The notes: generated by a model from the letters alone, not told the origin. A stretch of 64,000 nt of DNA from Paludibacter sp. 47-17 (GCA_001898935.1 MKVT01000013.1:186001-250000); one strand, 5' to 3'; shown: positions 1-11,000, counted from the first letter of the stretch. Translations and numbers: made by a program.

Positions 1-659
1 CGCTGGTACATGCTTCGGCCTACAACAACCGGAAATTAAAACTGGAGCTCATCCTGTCGGATAAACTCAACGAGGAGAATATCGACAAAAAACTGGCGAA
101 GGTTGATGGTATTCTGGTGGCTCCCGGCTTTGGAACACGCGGAATGGAAGGCAAATTCCTGGCCTTGCAATTCGCACGTGAAAAAAATATTCCCTGCCTG
201 GGTATTTGTATGGGCATGCAAACCATGTCGATCGAATTTGCCCGTAACGTACTGGGATTGAAAGATGCCAACAGCACCGAAATCGATTCGACCACGCAAC
301 ACAACGTGGTCGACATTATGGACGAGCAGAAAAACGTACTCGATTTAGGCGGAAGCATGCGTTTGGGCGCCTTCGAATGTACATTGGCACACGGCAGTAA
401 AGCGGCCGAAATTTACGGCGAAGAGAAAATTCGCGAACGTCATCGCCACCGCTACGAATTCAACAATGCCTACAAAGATCAGTTTGAGGCTGCAGGTATG
501 CAATGCAGCGGAATCAACGAAGATTCGAACCTGGTAGAAATCATCGAATTAACTTCTCACAAATGGTATATGGGCGTACAATTCCACCCCGAATACCGCA
601 GTACGGTGGTTAATCCTCATCCTTTATTTATCAGCTTTGTAAAAGCTGCAATTTCGTAA
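1..659 (+). CDS. pyrG: CTP synthase, C-terminal glutaminase part (5' end outside window)
   Basis: CTP synthase makes CTP from UTP, ATP and glutamine in the cytoplasm. Only the C-terminal part is present; the reading frame is open from base 3 and the start lies outside the window. Visible are the linker around HASAYNNRKLKL, the class I glutamine amidotransferase start APGFGTRGMEGK, the nucleophile elbow with its cysteine in LGICMGMQ, and the His-Glu pair in QFHPEY near the end, so the amidotransferase triad is intact. The gene ends 16 bases before yidC on the same strand, which suggests co-transcription. Family identity is nearly certain; nothing can be said about the synthetase domain. Confidence 0.97.
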   Translation, partial: LVHASAYNNRKLKLELILSDKLNEENIDKKLAKVDGILVAPGFGTRGMEGKFLALQFAREKNIPCLGICMGMQTMSIEFARNVLGLKDANSTEIDSTTQHNVVDIMDEQKNVLDLGGSMRLGAFECTLAHGSKAAEIYGEEKIRERHRHRYEFNNAYKDQFEAAGMQCSGINEDSNLVEIIELTSHKWYMGVQFHPEYRSTVVNPHPLFISFVKAAIS

Positions 660-675
660 CATAAATATCAGTTAA

Positions 676-2637
676 ATGGATAAGAACACTATTATCGGCT
701 TTTTACTCATCATCGGCATCCTGATCGGTTTTTCGCTGCTCAATCGTCCGAGCGAAGAGGAAATAGCCCGTCAGAAAGCCTACAACGATTCAATAAGTGC
801 TGTATATGAGGCGCAATTGGAAGCCGAAGCGAAAGCGGCAGCCCTCCGACAGGCAGCGGTAGCGCAATTGCCCGGCGATTCGGCAGCAAACGATTCGATA
901 GCCAACGAACAACAACTGTCGGCCTACGGCGATTTTCGTTCGGCCGCAACAGGAGAAGAACAAAAGTTTATTGTTGAAAACGATCTGGTACGTCTTACCA
1001 TCAGCTCGAAAGGGGGTAAGGTGATTTCGGCTCAATTGAAACAGTACTTATCACAGGATTCGTCGGAAATCGAATTGTTTAATGAGGAAGAAGCCGATTA
1101 CAGTTTTACAATGGCCCTGCGCAACAATCACATTGTGAACACCAGTGATTTGTATTTTACTCCGGCAGGCAATATTGTAAAAGATGAGGAAGGTAATCAG
1201 ACATTAACGCTGAGGCTACAGTCGGAAACGGAAGCATTTATGGAGTTCGTTTACACCTTACCTGCCGACGATTACATGCTCGGATTCACCGTCAGGGGAA
1301 ATAAGATGAATACCATCATGCCATTGGGATCCAATTATATGATTTTCAACTGGGATGCGCGAATTCGTCAGCAGGAGAAAGGTCGTCAGTTTGAAGAGCG
1401 TTATTCCACACTCAGCTACAAATATGTGGCCGACGATATGGAAAATCTGGATGCTGCAAAAGACGATGCGAAGAAAATTGCCAATAAGTTGAAATGGATC
1501 GCCTTCAAGGATCAATTCTTCAGTTCGGTACTTATAGCCGGCAAAGAATTCAGCAATACGACCCTGGAAAGTAAAGTAGAACCAAAAGAAAGCGGATACC
1601 TGAAATCGTACAAAGCCGAAATGCAGGTCGACCTGGCAGCTGCTTCAACAGCCGGGAATTGGGAGGATCTTGATTTCCGCTTTTACTTTGGTCCCAATAA
1701 ATACAAAATTCTTTCGGATTACGACAAGGGCGTACCTGCCGATGAAAAACTGAAACTGCGCAACCTGGTGCCGCTCGGCTGGGGTATTTTCGGCTGGGTC
1801 AACCGGTTTGCCATCATTCCGATGTTCAATCTGTTTAGCGGATTTATCGATAATTTTGGTATTATCATCTTATTGATGACGGTTGTTATCAAACTGGTAC
1901 TGTATCCGCTTACCTACAAATCGTATGTTTCGAGCGCGAAAATGCGTGTATTGAAACCTGAGATCGACGAAATCAACGCACGTATTCCGGCCGATAAACC
2001 GGCAGAACGGCAGAAAGCAACGATGGAGCTCTACAACAAAGTAGGTGTGAGCCCGTTCAGCGGCTGTTTGCCGACCCTGCTCCAGATGCCAATCCTGTTT
2101 GCCATGTTCAGTTTCTTTCCGGCGTCCATCGAGCTGCGGGGCGAAAGCTTCCTCTGGGCCAAAGACCTTTCGGCCTACGACGCCATCGTAAGCTGGGACG
2201 TATACATACCGCTAATCACCCCTTATTTCGGCAACCATATCAGCTTGTTTACCTTATTGATGACGGTGGCAACTCTTATCTCGACAAAGCTTAATATGGC
2301 CAATACAGCTACGCCCGATCAGCCGGGAGCTGGTATGATGAAGTGGATGATGTACCTGATGCCGGTGATGTTCATGTTTATTTTCAACAACTATGCATCA
2401 GGATTGAGTTACTATTATTTCGTATCGACTTTAATTTCAATCGGACAAACCTATGCCATTCGGGCTACGGTCGACGAAAAGAAATTACTGGCCGAACTGC
2501 ATGCCAAACGTGCTGCCAACGCGAAAAAACAACCTGCTCAAGGAGCTGCGCCGAAGAAACTCGGCTTTATGGCGCGGTTGGAAAAGATGCAAAAAGAACA
2601 GGAAAAGATGATGCGCGAACGCAACAAAAAGAAATAA
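676..2637 (+). CDS. yidC: YidC/Oxa1 membrane protein insertase
   Basis: YidC inserts and folds inner-membrane proteins, alone or with SecYEG. The 653-residue product has an N-terminal membrane anchor (about residues 5-22), a large periplasmic domain (about 90-360) and a C-terminal Oxa1 core with several membrane segments from about residue 370. The basic C-terminal tail (ERNKKK end) is typical for ribosome contact. In the first core helix the sequence VVIKLVLYPL puts lysine 406 where E. coli YidC has its hydrophilic-groove arginine. The ATG at 676 is the only early start giving the anchor. It follows pyrG by 16 bases, and a long stem-loop follows its stop codon. Identity is firm. Confidence 0.97.
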   Translation: MDKNTIIGFLLIIGILIGFSLLNRPSEEEIARQKAYNDSISAVYEAQLEAEAKAAALRQAAVAQLPGDSAANDSIANEQQLSAYGDFRSAATGEEQKFIVENDLVRLTISSKGGKVISAQLKQYLSQDSSEIELFNEEEADYSFTMALRNNHIVNTSDLYFTPAGNIVKDEEGNQTLTLRLQSETEAFMEFVYTLPADDYMLGFTVRGNKMNTIMPLGSNYMIFNWDARIRQQEKGRQFEERYSTLSYKYVADDMENLDAAKDDAKKIANKLKWIAFKDQFFSSVLIAGKEFSNTTLESKVEPKESGYLKSYKAEMQVDLAAASTAGNWEDLDFRFYFGPNKYKILSDYDKGVPADEKLKLRNLVPLGWGIFGWVNRFAIIPMFNLFSGFIDNFGIIILLMTVVIKLVLYPLTYKSYVSSAKMRVLKPEIDEINARIPADKPAERQKATMELYNKVGVSPFSGCLPTLLQMPILFAMFSFFPASIELRGESFLWAKDLSAYDAIVSWDVYIPLITPYFGNHISLFTLLMTVATLISTKLNMANTATPDQPGAGMMKWMMYLMPVMFMFIFNNYASGLSYYYFVSTLISIGQTYAIRATVDEKKLLAELHAKRAANAKKQPAQGAAPKKLGFMARLEKMQKEQEKMMRERNKKK

Positions 2638-2642
2638 ACAGC

Positions 2643-2682
2643 ATATGTGCAGGAAAATTAAACGTAAATTTCCTGCACATAT
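2643..2682 (+). terminator. Stem-loop after yidC
   Basis: A perfect 14-bp inverted repeat (arms 2643-2656 and 2669-2682, loop 2657-2668) lies 5 bases after the yidC stop. The T-tract after the second arm is weak, so it may be a terminator or an mRNA 3'-end stabiliser. It separates pyrG-yidC from the next gene. Confidence 0.6.
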
Positions 2683-2714
2683 CATTTACAATCAACCAAC
2701 CTATCTTCTTAACC

Positions 2715-3731
2715 ATGAACCGACTTCCGATTTCCATCGTGGTCGTTATGCTTCTGCAGGGCATTACGGCGCAAACCTCCGAAATGAATACCTTCCGGGT
2801 AATGAGTTACAATGTTGAAAACCTGTTCGATCTCGACGACGACAGCCTCACTCGCGACGAAGAATACCTTCCGGGCGGAATACGAGGATGGAATTATACC
2901 CGTTACCGGAAGAAACTGATCCATATTGGCCGGGTCCTGGTTGCAGGAGGTTGGAATCCACCGGCGGTGGTGGGGCTTTGTGAGATTGAAAGCCGGAAAA
3001 CATTAAACGACCTCACCCGCAATTCGGCAGTGAAAAGCCTGGAATACAGATTTGTACACTTCGAATCGCCCGATGCGCGAGGTGTCGACGTGGCCCTTCT
3101 TTATCAGAAGGAAATGTTCAGACCTGTGAACCAGAAAGCGATCTCGATTGTTTATCCACATGCACCCGGTGTGCACACCCGCGACTTGCTGTATGTGGCC
3201 GGCAAAGTACCCACAGGCGATACCTTGCATTGTTTCGTCTGCCACTTTCCGTCGAGGCTGGGGGGCGAACTTGAATCGGAACCTAATCGGCGGTTTGTAG
3301 CATCCGTGTTACGGCAGCAGGTCGATTCATTACTTGCCATACAGAGGAATTCAAAAATCATCATCATGGGCGATTTCAACGACTACCCCGACAATGTGAG
3401 TATGAATGAGGTGCTGGGAGCTGTAGATCCTGAAACTGCTGAAGGCGATCTTATCAACCTGATGTTTCCGCTTCATAAGTCGGGCAAAGGTACACATAAG
3501 CATGCCGGGAAATGGGGAGCACTCGATCAGCTGATCATTTCGAGGGCATTGCTGGACCCCACGAGTAAATTTCACACCAAAGCCGATGGAGCAACTATCT
3601 TCAGCCTTCCTTTCCTGCTTGAAGAAGACTCTAAGTTTTTTGGTTATCAACCATTTCGAACCTATGCTGGTATGAAATATCAGGGAGGGTATTCGGATCA
3701 TCTGCCGGTATATGTCGACTTTTATTATTAA
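2715..3731 (+). CDS. Secreted endonuclease/exonuclease/phosphatase family protein
   Basis: The product (338 residues from the ATG at 2715) starts with a signal peptide (MNRLPISIVVVMLLQGITAQ) and continues with the DNase I-like metal-dependent fold. Motifs in order are VMSYNVENLFD (metal/phosphate side), a glutamate in CEIESRK, MGDFNDYPD and the terminal SDHLPVYVDF, which carries the Asp-His pair of the active site. The family cleaves phosphodiester or phosphomonoester bonds in nucleic acids, inositol phosphates or sphingomyelin; the substrate is not readable here. A longer open frame reaches back into yidC, but the signal peptide decides the start. Export suggests scavenging of extracellular nucleic acid or phosphate, which is an inference. 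It is followed 7 bases later by the LutA-like gene. Confidence 0.85.
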   Translation: MNRLPISIVVVMLLQGITAQTSEMNTFRVMSYNVENLFDLDDDSLTRDEEYLPGGIRGWNYTRYRKKLIHIGRVLVAGGWNPPAVVGLCEIESRKTLNDLTRNSAVKSLEYRFVHFESPDARGVDVALLYQKEMFRPVNQKAISIVYPHAPGVHTRDLLYVAGKVPTGDTLHCFVCHFPSRLGGELESEPNRRFVASVLRQQVDSLLAIQRNSKIIIMGDFNDYPDNVSMNEVLGAVDPETAEGDLINLMFPLHKSGKGTHKHAGKWGALDQLIISRALLDPTSKFHTKADGATIFSLPFLLEEDSKFFGYQPFRTYAGMKYQGGYSDHLPVYVDFYY

Positions 3732-3738
3732 AAACTGT

Positions 3739-4455
3739 ATGGATGTACAACTTTTCGTTCCTTGTTTTATCGATCAACTCTACCCTCAAACAGCTTTCAA
3801 CACGATGAAGTTGCTGGAGAGCCTGGGTTGCCGGGTTCATTATAATCCCGATCAGACTTGCTGCGGACAGCCGGCTTTCAACAGCGGATACTGGCCCGAG
3901 GCTACCCGGCTTGCCCATAAATTCATGAACGATTTCAAGGCCGACATGCCGGTCGTATCGCCCTCCGCATCGTGTACGGGCTATATCATTCATCAGTACC
4001 CCAAACTGCTGAAAAACGACCGCGAAGCCTTGGCACAACATCAGCTGCTGGAAACGCGGATCTTCGAACTATCCGACTTTATCCTCAATATACTGAAAGT
4101 CGATCAGCTCAGCGGAGCATTTCCCCATAAAGTGACCTTTCACGATGCCTGCTCGGCTTTGCGCGAATATGGGATTTACGAAGAACCGCGAAAACTGCTG
4201 CGGATGAAAAAAGGACTCGAAATAGTTGAAATGCCTGAAAGCGATACCTGTTGTGGATTCGGAGGTACCTTTGCGGTTAAAAACACAGCTATATCGGCTG
4301 CTATGGCCGAAAAAAAGGTATTGAATGCGCTGTCGACCGGGGTTCGATACATCGTCAGCACCGAAGCATCCTGCCTGATGAATATAAACGGCTATATTGC
4401 CAAGCATCAGCTGGATATCAAAGGAGTTCATCTGGCCGACATACTCGTGCAATAA
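3739..4455 (+). CDS. lutA: LutA/YkgE-type cysteine-rich CCG-domain protein
   Basis: With the ATG at 3739 the product is 238 residues, the usual LutA length, and begins MDVQLFVPCFIDQLYP like LutA/YkgE proteins. An upstream in-frame ATG at 3712 would overlap the preceding gene by 20 bases and adds a non-conserved tail. Two CCG domains are visible: CCGQPAFNSGYW near residue 45, and HDACSALREYG followed by CCGFGG near residues 140-175. In other bacteria LutABC oxidises L-lactate to pyruvate, with LutA carrying the CCG metal sites. No LutB is in the window; a LUD (LutC-type) protein lies 35 kb away at 39438-40076. The family is sure; a lactate role for the isolated gene is inferred. Confidence 0.85.
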   Translation: MDVQLFVPCFIDQLYPQTAFNTMKLLESLGCRVHYNPDQTCCGQPAFNSGYWPEATRLAHKFMNDFKADMPVVSPSASCTGYIIHQYPKLLKNDREALAQHQLLETRIFELSDFILNILKVDQLSGAFPHKVTFHDACSALREYGIYEEPRKLLRMKKGLEIVEMPESDTCCGFGGTFAVKNTAISAAMAEKKVLNALSTGVRYIVSTEASCLMNINGYIAKHQLDIKGVHLADILVQ

Positions 4456-4520
4456 AGCGGAGCGGTGAAGTTGTTAAGCGGAAAATTGAATAGAAGGTAG
4501 TTGTATAAAGAAAACTGGAA

Positions 4521-7500
4521 ATGAAAAAAATACTGGCAATTGTTTTTATAGTAGTAAGCTGTAATATTCAGGCGCAATTAAAAATTAATGAAATAATGGC
4601 CACCAATGTCTCGGCAGTATGGGACAATTGGTACAATTTTACAAATTGGATTGAACTCTACAATCCGACCGGCATGCCGGTATTTCAAAACGATTATGCC
4701 CTTACCGACGATATGAACGAGCCGCGCAAATGGCAGTTGCATTATAAAAGTATACCGGCAAAGGGATTTGCTTTATTGTGGATGGAACGACCCGAAAGAG
4801 AGTTTCACTCCCCCTTTAAACTGAAACCCGGCGGGGGCAGCCTCTACCTTGTCGACTGGAACAACGAGATTATCGATCAGTTTTCGTATCCTGCTCAGTT
4901 TCGCAATACCTCGTTCGGACGAAAATCCGATGGAGCCGACGAACTGGTCTTTTTTGAAGACCACAGTCCGGGATCGAGTAACAATGGCCGGAACTGGTCC
5001 AATACCCGTTGTATCGAACCGGTACCGACCGTAGCAGGAGGATTGTATCCGTCTGAACTGGCTGTTGCATTTGAAGCCCCCCAACCCGGCGACACCATTA
5101 TCTATACCTTGAATGGCGACGAACCGACCCGGAACAATGCCATAAGGTATCAACCAGGGTCGACCCTGCAAATCACCAACAACACGGTTATCCGGGCCAT
5201 CACCATCGGCAAAGGAAAACTCGCCAGCGATATTACGACCGCTTCGTACCTGATCGGACAACGCGAATTCAACCTTCCGGTAGTTTCGCTGGTTACTTCG
5301 CCAAAATTCCTGTTCGACAATACCATAGGAATCTATGTTGAAGGCACCAACGGTATTGAAGGTTGTGGCGATCCATTACCCCATAACTGGAACCAGGACT
5401 GGGACAGGCCGGCCAATTTTGAGCTGTTCGATCGCTCGAAACTATCGCGGTTGAACCAGGAAATCGATATTCAAACAGCAGGTTGTGGTTCGAGAGCCAA
5501 CAACCGGCAGAAATCCCTTCATATAAAACCTAAAAACAAGTTCGGCGATAATACCTTGAACTATCCCATTTTCGGATCGCGCCCCAACAAAAAATACAAG
5601 GACATTGCACTCCGCAATTCGGGCAACGACCACAAGTATTCGATGATGCGCGATGGGATGATGCAATCGCTTATTATTGGGCGTATGGATCTGGAATACC
5701 TGGCTTACGAACCTGCCGTTTTATTCATCAACGGCGAATATTACGGGATTCAAAATCTTCGCGAACGGTCAAATGCCGATTTATTATATGCAACACATGG
5801 GTACGATGAAGAAGACATCATTAAAATCGATACGTACGACATCGTGAATCATCCTTTGTACCAAGAACTCATCGGATTCGTCAGCAACAACGATATTACA
5901 CAGAATGCAGTGTATGAACAAGTAAAACAACAAATGGATGTCGAAAACTACATTCAAAATATCATCACCCATATTTTTGTTGCCAACTACGACTGGCCGC
6001 ACAACAATGTAAAGATGTGGAAACCCATTGAAAACGGGAAATGGCGCTGGATTCTGTACGATACGGATTTCGGCTTTAACCTGTTCATTGACAATCTGCA
6101 CGATTTTAATTCGTTGACCTATGCACTGGGAGAAAATAATGGATTTGAGACACAGCCCTGGGCTACCGAACTTTTCCGCCGGTTGATGCAAAACCCGACC
6201 TTCCGAAACGACTTTATCGATCGCTTTACGGTACATCTTTCGTCGACCTTTAAATCGGAACGGGTAATTCATATCATCGATTCGATTGCGGCGCGAATCC
6301 GTCCCGAAATCGGCTATCATAAACAACGCTGGGACTCGGAACGCGATTTCGAAACCGATATCAACCTGATGAAAACATTCGCCAACGCACGTCCCGGGAA
6401 TATGTACCGGTTTATCGGCGATCGTTTTCTGCCCGGCACAGCTTTGCACACCATCCGTATTTCGTCTAACATACCCTCTGCAACCTTTACCTACAATACG
6501 GTCCATATTCCCGACCCTTCCATCGAATTGCAAAGCTTCAAGGGCCGCAGTTATACCTTAAAAGCAAATGAGGTAAGTGGTTATGTTTTCAAACGCTGGG
6601 AAGTCACCGGAGTGAACCATAGCACACTGCCGTGGGATAGTGAATGGAAATATTGGGATTCGTCGACGGTCCCTGCCGCCAACTGGTACGAACCGGGTTA
6701 TTCGGATGCAACATGGAAAAAAGGCCCGGCCCAATTTGGCTATGGAAACAAAGGAGAAACAACAGTGGTCGATTACGGGCCAAATGCCGCCGATAAATTC
6801 ACGACCAGTTACTATCGGAAGAACTTCTCTATTTCCAATCCTGCAAACTTGTCGAAAGCTACTATCCGAATGCTGGTCGACGACGGCGCCGTGATATACC
6901 TCAACGGCGTTGAGCTGGCCCGTTACAACATGCCCGAAGGAACGATCAATTTCCAAACCTATGCCCTCACGGCCAACAATGGCGACTATGTCGATATTGA
7001 AGTTCCCTTTTCAATGTTCGCGAAAGGAACCAATATTATCGCCGTCGAAGTCCACCAGGCCAATGCTTCCAGTTCCGATTTGATCTTTAATCTCGAATTG
7101 CTGACCGAAAATAATGCCTCCACCGGAGGAGATCTGACCGAAAACGAAATTTCGGCCACTCTCACCAACGATCAGCAACTGGTTGCAATCTACGAGGAAG
7201 ACGATTCGATCGATCCCCTTGACCAGCTCCGGGTGACGATCAACGAAATACTCTCGTCGAATTCGGTGATTCGTGATGAATTCGGCGATAAGGACGATTA
7301 CATCGAACTGTATAATGCAGGCGATCACGATGTGAATATATCGGGTTGGTATGTATCCGACAAGAAAGGTATTCCTGATTACTGGCAAATCCCGACCGAC
7401 GCAGCCGCAGTCATTCCTTCGGGAGCTTATCTGCTGCTGTGGGCCGACGAACATCCATTCCAGGGGGCATTGCACATGAATTTTAAGCTAAGCGCATCGG

Positions 7501-7898
7501 GCGAGTTTCTGAGTTTGTATGCCCGTAATAAATTCGGAACCCTGGTAGGGATCGATTCGATCAGCTTCCCGGCACTCCCTGCCAATCAATCGTATTCGCG
7601 AATGCCCGATGGGAGCGAAAACTGGACCATCAAAGCGCCGACACCGTCAGCCTCCAACCTGCTTTCGGCCACCGGATCAGCAACAGCGCCTCACTATAAA
7701 GTATATCCAACAAGGATCACCGATGTATTACATATTGAACAGGCTCACGGTCAGCTTATTCAACTGTACACCTTAACCGGCAAAAAGGTGTTTCAAAACG
7801 TCAATCACGATCCGCACGTCACCATAGCTACCAGTCACCTTCCTGCGGGCATCTACCTGCTTAAAGTAGGTGAAAAATCGTTCAAACTTATTAAATAA
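4521..7898 (+). CDS. Secreted CotH kinase-family protein with lamin-tail domains and T9SS tail (copy 1)
   Basis: The 1125-residue exported protein is modular: signal peptide (1-18), lamin-tail domain (about 20-130), chitobiase C-terminal-like domain (about 170-245), CotH-type kinase-like domain (about 250-600), a jelly-roll, galactose-binding-like region (about 700-865), a second lamin-tail domain (about 905-1020) and a T9SS type A sorting domain from about 1055, ending LKVGEKSFKLIK. CotH landmarks are NGEYYGIQNLRER (about 403), NYDWPHNNVKMW (about 488) and DTDFGF (about 514). CotH proteins are atypical kinases that phosphorylate spore-coat proteins in Bacillus; lamin-tail domains often mark cell-surface proteins. 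I infer export by T9SS and surface attachment or release; kinase activity and substrate are unproven. A paralogue of the same length follows directly. Confidence 0.88.
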   Translation: MKKILAIVFIVVSCNIQAQLKINEIMATNVSAVWDNWYNFTNWIELYNPTGMPVFQNDYALTDDMNEPRKWQLHYKSIPAKGFALLWMERPEREFHSPFKLKPGGGSLYLVDWNNEIIDQFSYPAQFRNTSFGRKSDGADELVFFEDHSPGSSNNGRNWSNTRCIEPVPTVAGGLYPSELAVAFEAPQPGDTIIYTLNGDEPTRNNAIRYQPGSTLQITNNTVIRAITIGKGKLASDITTASYLIGQREFNLPVVSLVTSPKFLFDNTIGIYVEGTNGIEGCGDPLPHNWNQDWDRPANFELFDRSKLSRLNQEIDIQTAGCGSRANNRQKSLHIKPKNKFGDNTLNYPIFGSRPNKKYKDIALRNSGNDHKYSMMRDGMMQSLIIGRMDLEYLAYEPAVLFINGEYYGIQNLRERSNADLLYATHGYDEEDIIKIDTYDIVNHPLYQELIGFVSNNDITQNAVYEQVKQQMDVENYIQNIITHIFVANYDWPHNNVKMWKPIENGKWRWILYDTDFGFNLFIDNLHDFNSLTYALGENNGFETQPWATELFRRLMQNPTFRNDFIDRFTVHLSSTFKSERVIHIIDSIAARIRPEIGYHKQRWDSERDFETDINLMKTFANARPGNMYRFIGDRFLPGTALHTIRISSNIPSATFTYNTVHIPDPSIELQSFKGRSYTLKANEVSGYVFKRWEVTGVNHSTLPWDSEWKYWDSSTVPAANWYEPGYSDATWKKGPAQFGYGNKGETTVVDYGPNAADKFTTSYYRKNFSISNPANLSKATIRMLVDDGAVIYLNGVELARYNMPEGTINFQTYALTANNGDYVDIEVPFSMFAKGTNIIAVEVHQANASSSDLIFNLELLTENNASTGGDLTENEISATLTNDQQLVAIYEEDDSIDPLDQLRVTINEILSSNSVIRDEFGDKDDYIELYNAGDHDVNISGWYVSDKKGIPDYWQIPTDAAAVIPSGAYLLLWADEHPFQGALHMNFKLSASGEFLSLYARNKFGTLVGIDSISFPALPANQSYSRMPDGSENWTIKAPTPSASNLLSATGSATAPHYKVYPTRITDVLHIEQAHGQLIQLYTLTGKKVFQNVNHDPHVTIATSHLPAGIYLLKVGEKSFKLIK

Positions 7899-7975
7899 TC
7901 AGTAAAAATCCGGAAAAAGGAACCAGTCTCCAAGTAATTGACCGAATATACATCCCTGGAAAACGATAAATAAAG

Positions 7976-7983
7976 TACCTTTG
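7976..7983 (+). promoter_or_regulatory. Candidate -7 element before CotH copy 2
   Basis: TACCTTTG matches the Bacteroidota -7 consensus TAnnTTTG, 34 bases before the ATG at 8018. The -33 region carries only a weak match. It suggests that the second CotH gene can be transcribed apart from the first. Confidence 0.5.
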
Positions 7984-8017
7984 GCTGTCAATTCCACCTG
8001 GGACTTTATTTATACGG

Positions 8018-11000
8018 ATGAAATACACACTTGTACTTTTATACACGCTCATATCGCTGGGGCTGTCGGCCCAATTGCGAATCAATGAACTGATGTCGAA
8101 TAATGTATCGGCCGTATGGGACGATGCATTCAACTTTAGCATGTGGGTAGAGTTGTACAATCCCGGCGCCTCGGCCCTGCTGCAAAACTACTATTACCTT
8201 TCCGACGACCCGGCCCAGCCCCTCAAATGGCAACTTCCGGCTAAAACCATCCCTTCACGGGGATTTAGTGTCGTATGGATGGAAAAACCCGAAAGGGCCA
8301 ATCACGCACCCTTCAAACTGAATCCTGAAGGAGGCTCGCTTTACCTTAGTACCTCATCGGGCACCGTTGTCGATCATGTGGCATATCCGCCCCAGTTCCG
8401 CAATATTTCGTACGGCCGGATTGCCGACGGCAATGGTGATTGGACGTTTTTTGAAGCATTCAGTCCTGCAGCTTCCAACGCGGGAAGACAGACCGGAATA
8501 GTACGCTGCAAGGCTCCGGTGCTCACAACTCCCGGCGGACTATACAACAGCAGCATTACGGTGCAATTTGAAGCACCCGAAGCCGGCGATACGATTTATT
8601 ATACCCTCGGCAGCAACGAACCCACCCGTTCGTCGACCCGCTATGTGGTGGGCAACTCGATTTCAATCGGCGCTAATACCGTTATTAGAGCCAAAACCTT
8701 CCGGGCTGGAAAATTATCGAGCGATATCACTACAGCCACCTACCTTATCGGTCAGCGTAATTTCAATTTACCGGTGGTATCGCTGGTCACGCCTGCTGCT
8801 TATCTCAACGATAATACCTATGGTATTTATGTAGCCGGCACCAACGGAATCACGGGCAATGGAGCCGATGGCCCCCGCAACTGGAATCAGGACTGGGACA
8901 GGCCGGCCAATTTTGAGCTGTTCGATAAAAATAAAATCCAAAGGCTCAACCAGGAACTCGACATTCAAATTGCCGGCGGATGGTCGCGACTCAATGCCCA
9001 GAAATCGCTTCACATCCAGCCAAAAAAGAAATTCGGTAACAATAAACTCGGATATCCCCTGTTCAGCTCGCGCCCCAACCATCAATACAAGGACATCGCT
9101 TTGCGTAATTCGGGCAACGATTTCCGCTATTCCATGATGCGCGACGGAATGATGCAATCGCTTATCATAGGCCGTATGGACCTGGAATACCTGGCCTACG
9201 AACCGGCTGTTTTGTACCTGAACGGAATCTATTACGGCATTCAAAACCTGCGGGAACGCTCCAATGCCGATTTGCTTTATACTACCCACGGCCTCGACGA
9301 GGATGACGTTAAAATTCTGGATCAGCAGACTATTTCAGGAGATCCCGAATATCAAACTATGCTTAATTACATCCTCGTTAACGATATCAATCAACCGGAA
9401 GTATACGAAAATCTGAAAACAATGATGGATGTCGATAATTACATCGACTACATGATCAGCCAGATTTACTTTGGAAACTACGACTGGCCGCACAATAATA
9501 TTAAAATGTGGAAAAAAAACGAAGGGGGCAAATGGCGCTGGATCCTGTTTGATACCGACTTTGGATTTAACCTGTACGATGGCAGTTTGCATGCCTTCAA
9601 TTCGCTTACCTATGCATTGGGCGAAAACACGAGCAAATCGACCCAACCCTGGGCTACCCGATTGCTCAGCAGGCTGATCCTGAACGATACCTTCCGGAAT
9701 TCGTTCATCGACCGGTTTAGCATTCATCTTTCGTCGACGTTCAGAACGCAACGGGTCAATGCTGTGATTGATTCGCTGGCAGCTAAAATCCGTAACGAAA
9801 TAAGCTTTCATAAAAACAGATGGGGGTCCGATCGTGCTTTTGAAGCCGATATCAACACCATGAAAACCTTTTCTTCGGCACGGGCCGGAAATATGATGGG
9901 CTTCATCCGTAATCGTTTCTTAAGCAACTCCGACCTGCATACGATTACCCTAAGTTCGAACATTCCTTCGGCCAGCTTCTCTTTCAACAACCAGCCTATT
10001 GCCGACAATTCGATCGCACTGCAAACCTTCTCGGGCCGCAACTACGCGCTGACGGCCAACAATGTGAAAGGATACCTGTTCAAACACTGGGAAACCACCG
10101 GCGTGTCGTCGTCGCAAACCATCATTCCGTGGGACAGCCAGTGGAAATACTTTGATGGCTCCTCGATTCCTGCTGCCAACTGGTTTACTACTGCGTATTC
10201 CGATGCTGCGTGGAAAACCGGTGCGGCACAGTTGGGCTATGGCGGCAAAGGTGAAAAAACCACCCTGGGATATGGTCCGGATGGTAACAACAAATATCCG
10301 ACTGCCTACTTCAGGAAAAACTTTACCCTGCAAAATACGAGCGACATCACTTCGGCAAGCGTCAGAATTTTTGTCGACGATGGTGCAGCTGTGTATGTCA
10401 ACGGAAGCGAAATAGGACGTTTTAATTTACCTTCGGGCGAATTAAATTTTACAACCTATACCCTTACTTACAATAATGGTGAATACGCCGACTTTACGAT
10501 TCCGGCCTCCTTGCTGCGCAATGGCACTAACCTCATCGCAGTTGAAGTACACCAGACCAACGCAACCAGTTCCGACCTGATTTTCAATCTGGAAATGAGT
10601 ATGCAAACTACCAATGCCGCATCCAATCACCATACGGCCCAAACCATAACCGGGGTGCTATCGTCCGGCCTGCAACTTCGTGCAATCTACGAAGAAGATC
10701 CCACTCCCGATCCGTTGACCGATACCAAAGTATTTATCAACGAAATCGTGGCATCGAATTCAAAAATCAAAGATGAGTACGGCGATAAAGACGATTATAT
10801 TGAATTGTATAATGCAGGCGACCTTGCCGTGGATATCGCCGGCTGGTATGTTACCGACAAAAAAGGAAATCCCCGGCTCCGGCAGATTCCCGCCGAAGCT
10901 CAGGCAATAGTGCCTCCAAAAGGATTTCTGGTTCTGTGGGCCGACGAACAACCCCACCAGGGACCCTTGCATCTCGATTTTAAATTAAGTGCTTCGGGTG

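Noticed and set aside
2343-2714. Upstream extension of the endonuclease gene into yidC
   Set aside because: The true start at 2715 is set by a signal peptide; the upstream part overlaps yidC in another frame.
5784-6533. 249-residue open frame opposite CotH copy 1
   Set aside because: Shadow; the CotH frame has clear domains and signal peptide.
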